Shown: positions 1-6,175 of the stretch, piece after piece
Layout of the letters: the number at the start of each line of letters is the position of its first letter
Numbering within the stretch: position 1 is the first letter of the stretch
Assembly: GCA_937983085.1 (NCBI GenBank)
Contig: CALJKZ010000032.1
Location: forward strand, 1-13,260
DNA: 13,260 bases
Reading direction: 5' to 3'
DNA from: an uncultured Gemmatimonadales bacterium
GTDB taxonomy: Bacteria > Gemmatimonadota > Gemmatimonadetes > Longimicrobiales > Gaopeijiaceae
The notes under the pieces: model-generated
Databases searched by the model: none
What the model saw: the letters and a program-made list of their open reading frames with translations, nothing else
What the model was told of the DNA's origin: nothing
Program-made: the position numbers and the translations under genes

Positions 1-21
1 GACGAGTAGGTATCGAAGCAT
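1..21 (-). CDS. Possible first codons of a minus-strand gene running off the window
   Basis: Reading the minus strand, an ATG at 21-19 opens a frame MLRYLLV that continues out of the window. A basic residue followed by hydrophobic ones would suit the start of a signal peptide or membrane segment, but seven codons cannot identify a gene. It would lie downstream of nrdJ and beyond its terminator, so it would need its own promoter. I see no convincing Shine-Dalgarno sequence close to this ATG, and the plus strand offers nothing better. It is recorded only because the edge would otherwise stay unexplained. Confidence 0.15.
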
Positions 22-49
22 GACCAGTGGATTGCGGCAGAGCCCCTCT

Positions 50-134
50 GGGTGAGACCAAACGCGGGGTGGGACCAAACGCGGGGTGAGACGAAACGTG
101 AGGTGGGACGAAAAGCGGGGCGGCCCGAAAGCCA
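50..134. repeat. 17-bp tandem repeat array, about five units
   Basis: Units lie at 50-66, 67-83, 84-100, 101-117 and a degenerate fifth at 118-134. The plus-strand consensus is GGGTGrGACsAAACGyG. The first two differ at one position and the third and fourth diverge gradually. The fourth and fifth units overlap the nrdJ terminator. Read on the minus strand, each unit starts with CCCCGC or a close variant followed by a T-rich stretch, like the terminator's 3' arm and U-tract. No long ORF uses the array in a way that looks protein-coding. Confidence 0.85.
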
Positions 135-141
135 CCCCGCT
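111..141 (-). terminator. Intrinsic terminator of nrdJ
   Basis: On the minus strand, AGCGGGG (141-135) pairs with CCCCGCT (120-114). The stem continues inward through a T-G wobble and GGC/GCC to a six-base TTTCGG loop, and is followed by TTTT (114-111). It begins about 40 bases past the nrdJ stop codon. A GC-rich stem with a short U-tract is the standard Rho-independent form. The loop side of the stem merges with the tandem repeat array. Confidence 0.75.
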
Positions 142-179
142 CTTACCGTCGGCGTCGTGAAATGTTTGGCGTCAGGCCG

Positions 180-2714
180 TCAGCCGCACTCGGAGTACCC
201 GCAGACGTGGCACTTCTTGCACCCTTCCTCGAAGGCCATGTGCCCCGTGCCGCAGTCCGGGCACGTTCCCATGTCGAAGAGGTCCGGCCCGGAGGAAGCC
301 GCCGAGGTCTGCGGGCTGGTACCGCCTTCGCCCGACCCGACGGTGAGGGGCAGCGCTTCCTGCACCCCCTCCTTCTCCTGCAGATACCGTTCGATGGCCT
401 GCCCGACGGCGTCCGGCACCGAAAGAACCTTGTTGGGCCCGAGACCGACGGCCCGATCGCACGAGATGCCGCGAAGCTGCTCCTTCACCTGCGTGATGGA
501 GATGCCCGAGCGGAGGGCCAGGGACATGAGACGGCCGATGGCCTCGGCATCGGCCATGGCGGCACCACCCGCTTTCCCGAGTGTGCAGAAGACCTCGAAG
601 GGTCGACCATTCACATCCTCGTTGATGGTGACGTAGAGGTCTCCAAGGGGCGACATCATCTTCATGGTGTAACCCCGGAGCGCCTCGGGCCGCTGCCGCT
701 TGTGACGCGCCGCTCCGGCGGTCTCGTCCCGGTCCTCGAGCTCGGCTTTCAGCGCTTCGACCTCGATGCGGAGGTTGTGCGCCTCTTCGCGGGCGTCGGC
801 GAGTTGATGGTGCAGGTCCGACACCTCGCTCGACGCATCGGCGCCGGCTTCCGCCTTGGTGGTTGCCCCCGTGGAGAGTACCTGCCCCTCTCGCGAACCG
901 TCGCGGTACACGGTCACACCCTTGCACCCCAACTCGAACGCCAGTTCGTAGATCTCGCGGACGTCGTCCTCGGTGGCCTCACGCGGGAAGTTGGTGGTCT
1001 TCGAGATCGCGGAATCGGTGTGCTCCTGGAAGGCCGCCTGCATCCGCACATGCCACTCGGGCGTGATGTCGTGGGCCGTCCGGAAGATCCGCTGGACGTC
1101 CTCGGGGACCTCGTCGAAGTGGATGTGTCCTTCCTGGGCGATGCGCTCCATGAGATCGTCGGAGTACCAGCCGCCCTCCTCCGCCATCCGCACGAAGTCG
1201 GGGTTCACGTCGGGCATCATGACGCCGGCCTGATTCCGCATGAACGCGACGGCGAAGAGGGGCTCGATTCCTCCGGAGCACCCGGCGAAGATGGAGATGG
1301 TCCCCGTGGGCGCCACGGTGGTGAGATTGCAGTTGCGGAGGGTCCGCTCGGGGCGGACGCGCGCGCCGTCGTCGCGAGTGGCCGCCTTCCCGTCGGGGCC
1401 CCAGATGGACTCCTCCCAGGCGGGGAAGACCCCACGCGTCTCGGCGAGGCGCTCGGAGGCGTTGCGGGACTCTTCGTTGACGAACTCCATCATGCGCCGC
1501 CCGAGATCCACACCCTCGGGCGAGTCGTAGGGAATGCCCAGGCGGACGAGCATGTCCGCCCAGCCCATGACGCCGAGCCCGATGCGGCGGATGTTCTGCG
1601 CCAGATCGTGGATCTCCGGGAGCGGATAGCAGTTGGCGTCGATGACGTTGTCGAGGAAGTGCGTCGCCAGATGGACGACCGTCCGCAAGGCGTCCCAGTC
1701 CACGCCCTCGTCGGGATCGACCCCGGGGCGGGCGTCGTCTTTGACGAACTTGCCGAGGTTGATGCTCCCCAGGTTACAGACGTCGTAGGGGAGGAGGGGC
1801 TGCTCACCGCAGGGGTTGGTGGCCTCGTAGCTCCCCAGCGCCGGCACCGGGTTGTACTCGTTCGCCCGGTCGATGAAGAAGGTGCCGGGTTCGCCCGTCA
1901 GCCATGCGCCGTGGATGATCATGTCGAAGATCTCCTGCGCGCTTTCCTGCCCCACCACCTCGTTGGTCTTGGGGTCCACCAGATCGTACGACTCGTTGTT
2001 GGACACCGCCTCCATGAACGCGTCGGTGATGGCGACCGAGATGTTGAAGTTGGTCACCTGGGTCGTGTCGTTCTTGCACATGATGAAGCGGCGGATGTCC
2101 GGGTGATCCACACGCAGGATCCCCATGTTGGCGCCCCGGCGCGTGCCACCCTGCTTCACCACGTCCGTGCTGGCGTCGTACAGCTTCATGAACGAAACCG
2201 GACCCGACGCCACGCCCATGGTGGACCGCACCGTGTAGCCCTCGGGGCGCAGTCGCGAGAACGAAAAGCCCGTGCCGCCGCCGGACTGATGCACCAAGGC
2301 CATGGACTTCAGGGTGTCGTAGATGCCGCTCTGACCGTTGGAGAGCGCGTCGTCCACGGGAAGCACGAAGCACGCCGAGAGCTGCCCGAGGGGGCGCCCG
2401 GCGTTCATGAGCGTGGGCGAGTTCGGCTCGAACTTCCCATTGATCATGAGGTCGTAGAACTGACGGGCCACTTCGTCCACGGCCGAGTCCGAGGCCCCGT
2501 ACACCGAGTCGACGTCGGCGATGGTCCGAGCCACCCGCCAGAACATGACCTCCGGCTCCTCCGTCGGATTCCCATCGGCGTCCTTCTTCAGGTACCGGCG
2601 GCCCAGGACGATCCGAGCGTTTTCCGTGAGTTCAGCCTCGGGAAGATCGTCCGGCAGGACGTCGTCGAAGATCACGGATTCTCTCTGGGGACGGGGCTCA
2701 TGGACGCGGGTCAT
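180..2714 (-). CDS. nrdJ: Adenosylcobalamin-dependent (class II) ribonucleoside reductase
   Basis: Reduces ribonucleotides to deoxyribonucleotides using a cobalamin-generated thiyl radical, so it works with or without oxygen; cytoplasmic. The 844 residues have the class II layout of the Thermotoga-type NrdJ. NPCGEQPLL at 300-308 carries the thiyl cysteine C302 and E304. The redox pair is C115 (SACFVLP) and C313 (DVCNLGSINL), and the C115/C302/C313 spacing matches the known family. A TSCPD-like domain follows at about 680-780. The tail is a zinc-ribbon type (C818, C821, C832, C835, C838, C843) that should recycle the active-site disulfide. There is no N-terminal ATP-cone. Residues about 628-662 form a charged, heptad-like coiled coil between barrel and tail, which is not part of the core fold. 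The ATG at 2714 has AGGAG 11 bases upstream. The gene has its own promoter region and terminator, so it is probably monocistronic. Confidence 0.97.
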   Translation of the reverse strand: MTRVHEPRPQRESVIFDDVLPDDLPEAELTENARIVLGRRYLKKDADGNPTEEPEVMFWRVARTIADVDSVYGASDSAVDEVARQFYDLMINGKFEPNSPTLMNAGRPLGQLSACFVLPVDDALSNGQSGIYDTLKSMALVHQSGGGTGFSFSRLRPEGYTVRSTMGVASGPVSFMKLYDASTDVVKQGGTRRGANMGILRVDHPDIRRFIMCKNDTTQVTNFNISVAITDAFMEAVSNNESYDLVDPKTNEVVGQESAQEIFDMIIHGAWLTGEPGTFFIDRANEYNPVPALGSYEATNPCGEQPLLPYDVCNLGSINLGKFVKDDARPGVDPDEGVDWDALRTVVHLATHFLDNVIDANCYPLPEIHDLAQNIRRIGLGVMGWADMLVRLGIPYDSPEGVDLGRRMMEFVNEESRNASERLAETRGVFPAWEESIWGPDGKAATRDDGARVRPERTLRNCNLTTVAPTGTISIFAGCSGGIEPLFAVAFMRNQAGVMMPDVNPDFVRMAEEGGWYSDDLMERIAQEGHIHFDEVPEDVQRIFRTAHDITPEWHVRMQAAFQEHTDSAISKTTNFPREATEDDVREIYELAFELGCKGVTVYRDGSREGQVLSTGATTKAEAGADASSEVSDLHHQLADAREEAHNLRIEVEALKAELEDRDETAGAARHKRQRPEALRGYTMKMMSPLGDLYVTINEDVNGRPFEVFCTLGKAGGAAMADAEAIGRLMSLALRSGISITQVKEQLRGISCDRAVGLGPNKVLSVPDAVGQAIERYLQEKEGVQEALPLTVGSGEGGTSPQTSAASSGPDLFDMGTCPDCGTGHMAFEEGCKKCHVCGYSECG

Positions 2715-2805
2715 CGGACGGCGGGCTCCTGCAGTGTGGATAAGACGGTGGAAAACGGTGGAGTACGAAGTCGAAAAACGGCGGGAAGCCCTCCCCGCCG
2801 GTCAT
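2698..2805 (-). CDS. Possible leader peptide ORF overlapping the nrdJ start
   Basis: A 35-codon frame begins at the ATG at 2805-2803 (MTGGEGFPPFFDFVLH...) and ends at a TGA at 2700-2698, so it overlaps the first five nrdJ codons in another frame. It reads straight through the terminator-like hairpin. A ribosome on it would open that hairpin and would stop just inside nrdJ. The Shine-Dalgarno match (CAGG touching the ATG) is poor. It has no database-recognisable features and may be chance in GC-rich DNA. Confidence 0.2.
   Translation of the reverse strand: MTGGEGFPPFFDFVLHRFPPSYPHCRSPPSDDPRP
2735..2743 (-). promoter_or_regulatory. DnaA box, perfect TTATCCACA
   Basis: The minus strand reads TTATCCACA, an exact match to the consensus DnaA box. 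It sits in the nrdJ 5' leader, 21 bases before the start codon. Two weaker relatives in the same orientation lie upstream, at 2747-2755 and 2811-2819. DnaA is known to act at the nrdAB promoter of Escherichia coli, so a role here is plausible but inferred. Confidence 0.6.
2747..2755 (-). promoter_or_regulatory. Weak DnaA-box-like 9-mer
   Basis: The minus strand reads TTTTCCACC, matching TTATCCACA at seven of nine positions. It is three bases from the perfect box and in the same orientation, so it could serve as a cooperative low-affinity site. Alone it would not be reported. Confidence 0.35.
2774..2800 (-). terminator. Terminator-like hairpin in the nrdJ leader (candidate attenuator)
   Basis: On the minus strand CGGCGGG (2800-2794) and CCCGCCG (2785-2779) form a 7-bp GC stem with an eight-base loop, followed at once by TTTTT (2778-2774). 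It has the form of an intrinsic terminator but lies between the inferred transcription start (about 2847) and the nrdJ ATG. A second copy of CCCGCCG sits at 2725-2719, beside the AGGAG, and could compete for the same 5' arm. No B12-box or other cobalamin riboswitch element was found, and the roughly 70 bases before the hairpin are too few for one. Confidence 0.55.
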
Positions 2806-2810
2806 CCTGC

Positions 2811-2819
2811 TGTGGAAAA
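2811..2819 (-). promoter_or_regulatory. DnaA-box-like 9-mer, one mismatch
   Basis: The minus strand reads TTTTCCACA, differing from TTATCCACA at one position. It lies between the downstream NrdR-like box and the leader hairpin, in the same orientation as the perfect box at 2735-2743. Confidence 0.45.
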
Positions 2820-2830
2820 CCCGTCGACCC

Positions 2831-2846
2831 CTACCAGATCTAGGGT
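2831..2846 (-). promoter_or_regulatory. NrdR-like box 2 (downstream)
   Basis: The minus strand reads ACCCTAGATCTGGTAG, about ten of sixteen matches to the NrdR consensus acaCwAtATaTwGtgt. The CTAGAT.TGGT core is shared with box 1. It lies just downstream of the inferred start site. Its first base is 32 bp from that of box 1, the face-of-helix spacing typical of paired NrdR boxes. Confidence 0.6.
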
Positions 2847-2853
2847 GAGAGCC

Positions 2854-2882
2854 ATACTAGGGGCACCATATCTAGTGGTCAA
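2854..2882 (-). promoter_or_regulatory. Sigma70-type promoter of nrdJ
   Basis: On the minus strand a -35 TTGACC (2882-2877) is followed after exactly 17 bp by a -10 TAGTAT (2859-2854). The -35 matches the consensus at five of six positions and the -10 at four. Transcription should start near 2847, giving a leader of about 130 nucleotides. Box 1 overlaps the -35 and spacer and box 2 covers the start region, so NrdR bound to both would block RNA polymerase. The promoter and operator calls support each other. Confidence 0.6.
2863..2878 (-). promoter_or_regulatory. NrdR-like box 1 (upstream)
   Basis: The minus strand reads CCACTAGATATGGTGC, about twelve of sixteen matches to the NrdR consensus. 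It overlaps the 3' end of the -35 element and most of the spacer. NrdR is the ATP/dATP-sensing zinc-finger/ATP-cone repressor of ribonucleotide reductase operons and usually binds two boxes about three helical turns apart, as here. Confidence 0.65.
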
Positions 2883-3044
2883 GCATACCCCGTCGGGCAC
2901 CAAATGTTTGCCGGCGATTCGTCAGACGACACGCGGTATTTCGGTTTATATTCGGTGTTCGCGCCAGCGACGGCAAGCCCCTGTCGGGCCGGTTTCGGCC
3001 TCGCCGAGGGGGGCTGCCGCAGAGCCGCTACGGCCACGGCCCCG
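2883..3044. other. Noncoding spacer upstream of the nrdJ promoter
   Basis: No gene is supported here. It holds an AT-rich patch at 2935-2956 with two near-copies of TATTTCGGT about 11 bp apart. On the minus strand the patch contains TATAAA (2950-2945), a possible extra -10 without a well-spaced -35. Further on, AGCCCCT at 2976 and AGGGGGGCT near 3006-3014 could enclose an imperfect hairpin around a GGCCGGTTTCGGCC core. That could end transcription of the 3045-6170 gene, but it has no U-tract. Confidence 0.4.
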
Positions 3045-6000
3045 TCAGAAGGGTAGGCCCACCCTCAGGTAGAAGCGGGGCTCACCCACCGGCACCGTGG
3101 CCGCGACCAACGGGAAGGCCACCCCGCCCCGAAGGCGGAGTTGGATGTCGTAGAACGTCAGCGCCTCAGCGGTGAATTCGGCCCCGGTGGAGGCGAGGGC
3201 GGCCCGAAGGGGGTTTTGGAAGCCGGTGACCCACCCGTCCGGACCCCAGGCGTTGCCCATGTCGAAGAAGACGGAGGCCATGGTGCGGTCCAGGTGGATG
3301 GGCCATGCCCGGAATCCCCGATGGATGATCCCCAGGGGAAGCCGATACTCCGCGGATACGCTCCAGGCGTACCGACCAAACCGGCTGGACGGCTCGTACC
3401 CCCGGACGGGGAAGAAGAAGAAGGAGCCTCCGAACAGATCGAGACCCGTGATGGGCTCCGACCGACCCGTGGCCCCTCCGACACGGAACTGCCCCGGGTC
3501 GGCGCCGGGTCCTGCCGCCACGCCCGCCGCCCCGCGGAACGCGAGGACCTGACGACCACGACCGGCGCGCCAGAGAGGGATGGCTCCGCGCAGCGACCCC
3601 AAGGCCTGGACGTTGGACCGGTCGGCCCCGGCCACCGAACGAAGGGAGTCGGGAATCGCCACCTCCCGGCGAACCCGACCCTGTAGGAAGAGGCCCACGC
3701 CTGCCGAAGTCCCCATCTGGAAGGCGTGGCTCCGGGTGGAGTTCAGGTTGAGGGTCACCGTGCCGTCCATCAGCCGCGCGGAAGAGCGCAGGAGTCGGAA
3801 CTCGTTCGTGGGCTCCAAGTTGCCTCCCAGGAGCTCCCGGTTCTCCCAGATCAGTCCCCCACCGATGGTGATGGAGCGGTCCCACCGCCACGTGGGAGCA
3901 CGGAAGGTGGCCCCGGCCTGGAGGAAGCGCTCCCGCCCCAGGACGTAGAGCGTGTCCTGGGTGGAGTCGCTTTGGCGCGTAGCCAGGATCTGACCGCCGT
4001 CCTCGTACCGCTGGGTAGCCGACAGGGTGATGACGGGGTTCCCCAACCCGGCGTAAGCGTAGGCGAATCCCCCGCTGAACTTGGTCGGACCCCGCGTGGC
4101 GACCCGGCCGGCGAGGGTGTAGCCGTGTCGCCCCACCAGATCGCGCCCTTCGGTCTGGATTCCGACGGAGGGCCCAAGAATCTCCCTGCCCGGTAGGGTC
4201 ACGTCGGTTCCGCCAACGTCGACCACGGTGGACGGGGTTCGGATCTCGTCGTCGTACGAGATCTCCCAGTACCACGGCCGGAGGGTCGGTCCCGCCGAGT
4301 AGTCCTGCACCTCCCCTTCGAGAGCCCCCCGCTGCGTCACCGATCCGTTGACGGTGAAGCGCGGCGCCAGGGGTGGCCGGGAGAGTGCCTCACCGGGTCG
4401 GAACGGAACGCGCTCGATCTCCCACCCGTCGGCATGATAGCCGCTTACGTAGAGCCACCGACCGGTCGGATCCACGGTCGGATAGGCCAGCCCCGTCCGG
4501 ACGTTGGTGGTCATGACGGCAGTGCCGATGGTGCCGTCGGATGCCACCGGTGCGGCGTACGCGTTGAACACGCCGCTCCGGTCCGACCCCCACACCAGCC
4601 ACCGTCCGTCGGGGCTCCACCGCGGACCGAGATCGAGGGCGCGATCGTCGGTCACCTCCTGGACGACCGCTCCGGTCCGGGCATCGAGGATCACGATGTC
4701 GTGAAGCGCGTCGGGTTCGAACCGGGTTGCCGCGATCCAGCGACCGTCGGGCGAGATCCGGGGCAGCGCCCAATGCACGTCGGGCCGGGCGGCAACCAGG
4801 ATTTCCACGTTGTGGGACTGGAGATCGAAGAGGACCAACTCGTTGGTACCCCCTCCCTCCCGCACGACGACGGCGAACGATCCGTCGGCGGAGACCGACG
4901 GCTGGTTGAGTCGAGCACCGTGGGTGAGCCGACGCTGCTCGCCGGAGAGATCGAAGACGTAGAGGTCCTTGTACAGCCGGTACGGGTCGTCGAGCTCGAG
5001 CTGGCTCACCAGCAGCGAGCGGGAGTCGATCCAGGCGAGGGTCGCCAGCTGATTCGTTCGCCCGAGGGACCGGCTCTCTCCCGACTCCAGGTCGATGACC
5101 TGGATCTCGATGTCGGACGCGCCGTCGGACCGAGCGTACGCGAGCCAGCGGCCGTCGGGCGAGAGGTCGGGGAACAGCGCCCACCGTGCCCCGTCCGTGA
5201 GTGCCTCGGGCTCGGTGATGGGACCCAGCCGGCGCAACTCCTCCTCGAAGCCGGCAAGACCGGCTTCCACCTCGGCCCGCCAGATCTTCCACTCCTCCGT
5301 GAGCGAGACCCCGAAAGCGCTTCGACCCGCCGCATCGAGGCGGTAGGGAATCCACTGCCCGCCAACCGCATCGGCGAAGTCACTCATCCGGTCTTCGCCG
5401 TACTTCTCCAGAAGGTGGTCGAAGAACATCGCCCCATAGAGGTACGGGCGATTCCCTGAGGGCCAGAGGGGAGCCTCCCCTGCCGCCTGACCGATGCTCT
5501 CGAACCGTCCTTCCAGCGCCGCGGTCCGAAGCTGCATCTCCAGGAAGCTGCCCCGGGTTCGACCGGCTTGCGTCAGTCGCGACTCGTACCAGGTGGCGAT
5601 CCCCTCGATGACCCAGCGAGGCGTGCCCAGCTCGGGAAAGAAGGGCCACTCCGACGGAACGCGACCGAAGACCGCCCGACCGAGTCGGCCGATGGGATTC
5701 ACCACGTGGTCCAGATGGACGATGTGGACCAGCTCGTGGGTGATGACCAACTCGAGCCACTCGTCGGCGAAGCCGAGAGAGAGGGCTTCCGTGGGCGGGC
5801 GAGCGAATATGGTGATGCGGTTGGATGGGGTCACCTGGGCGAACCCGTTCGACACGTCCGCGTGGTCCGTCAGGAGAAGATCGATGCGCCCGTCCGGGGG
5901 CTCGATGAAGTGGGCCTCCAACGCCTCGAAGGCGCGCTCCGCTCGGTCGGCGGCCTCTCGTCCGAGCGCCTCCAGATCGGCCGGAAAGGTCACACGGAAG

Positions 6001-6170
6001 TGCTCCGTCTCCAGCGTGCGCCACGCCTCGTCGGGCGCCTGGGCTTCGGACGATTCAGCGACAGCCAGCGACGCACAAAGGACGAGGAGCACTGCGTTCG
6101 CGGTCCTCGGGAGCGTCTTGATCGACCTCGGGCCGACTCCCCATCTTCCGCGTCCGCTTCCCGAACTCAT
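3045..6170 (-). CDS. Secreted gluzincin metallopeptidase - TolB-like propeller - Omp85-like barrel fusion
   Basis: A 1041-residue envelope protein with three parts. A signal peptide (hydrophobic at about 25-38) has probable cleavage after AQA at 45. Residues about 50-310 resemble the peptidase MA/M1-like gluzincins: HELVH at 145-149, then WVIEGIATWYE with E189 as likely third zinc ligand. Five PD40 strands of the SPDGRW type begin near 334, 424, 470, 516 and 564, forming a TolB/DPP-like propeller. Residues about 630-1041 look like an outer-membrane barrel: VRGYE at 922-926 fits the Omp85 loop-6 motif, then EYRLPL, FFDMGNAW (968-975) and a terminal FYLRVGLPF beta-signal. No POTRA domain is evident. 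Substrate and topology are unknown. The ATG at 6170 is preferred over one at 6242 because it gives a normal signal peptide and has GGAGG nine bases upstream. Confidence 0.88.
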   Translation of the reverse strand: MSSGSGRGRWGVGPRSIKTLPRTANAVLLVLCASLAVAESSEAQAPDEAWRTLETEHFRVTFPADLEALGREAADRAERAFEALEAHFIEPPDGRIDLLLTDHADVSNGFAQVTPSNRITIFARPPTEALSLGFADEWLELVITHELVHIVHLDHVVNPIGRLGRAVFGRVPSEWPFFPELGTPRWVIEGIATWYESRLTQAGRTRGSFLEMQLRTAALEGRFESIGQAAGEAPLWPSGNRPYLYGAMFFDHLLEKYGEDRMSDFADAVGGQWIPYRLDAAGRSAFGVSLTEEWKIWRAEVEAGLAGFEEELRRLGPITEPEALTDGARWALFPDLSPDGRWLAYARSDGASDIEIQVIDLESGESRSLGRTNQLATLAWIDSRSLLVSQLELDDPYRLYKDLYVFDLSGEQRRLTHGARLNQPSVSADGSFAVVVREGGGTNELVLFDLQSHNVEILVAARPDVHWALPRISPDGRWIAATRFEPDALHDIVILDARTGAVVQEVTDDRALDLGPRWSPDGRWLVWGSDRSGVFNAYAAPVASDGTIGTAVMTTNVRTGLAYPTVDPTGRWLYVSGYHADGWEIERVPFRPGEALSRPPLAPRFTVNGSVTQRGALEGEVQDYSAGPTLRPWYWEISYDDEIRTPSTVVDVGGTDVTLPGREILGPSVGIQTEGRDLVGRHGYTLAGRVATRGPTKFSGGFAYAYAGLGNPVITLSATQRYEDGGQILATRQSDSTQDTLYVLGRERFLQAGATFRAPTWRWDRSITIGGGLIWENRELLGGNLEPTNEFRLLRSSARLMDGTVTLNLNSTRSHAFQMGTSAGVGLFLQGRVRREVAIPDSLRSVAGADRSNVQALGSLRGAIPLWRAGRGRQVLAFRGAAGVAAGPGADPGQFRVGGATGRSEPITGLDLFGGSFFFFPVRGYEPSSRFGRYAWSVSAEYRLPLGIIHRGFRAWPIHLDRTMASVFFDMGNAWGPDGWVTGFQNPLRAALASTGAEFTAEALTFYDIQLRLRGGVAFPLVAATVPVGEPRFYLRVGLPF

Positions 6171-6175
6171 CGGCC

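Noticed and set aside
162..2843. 893-codon plus-strand open frame opposite nrdJ
   Set aside because: It is antisense to a certain gene and has no recognisable domain; its His/Arg/Gly/Val-rich composition is typical of shadow frames in GC-rich DNA.
2715..2850. Cobalamin riboswitch upstream of nrdJ
   Set aside because: A B12-dependent reductase invites it, but no B12 box is seen and the leader before the hairpin is far too short.
2852..2860. A third NrdR-like core (CTAGTATGG, minus strand) between the two boxes
   Set aside because: It is one base short of the core, overlaps the -10 and does not fit the 32-bp register.
2899..2910. AAATGTTTG shared with 160-169 near the nrdJ stop
   Set aside because: A nine-base match with flanks that do not align; likely chance.
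4434..5459. Long plus-strand frames opposite the metallopeptidase-propeller gene
   Set aside because: They are shadows of repeated SPDGRW codons on the other strand, with no motifs of their own.
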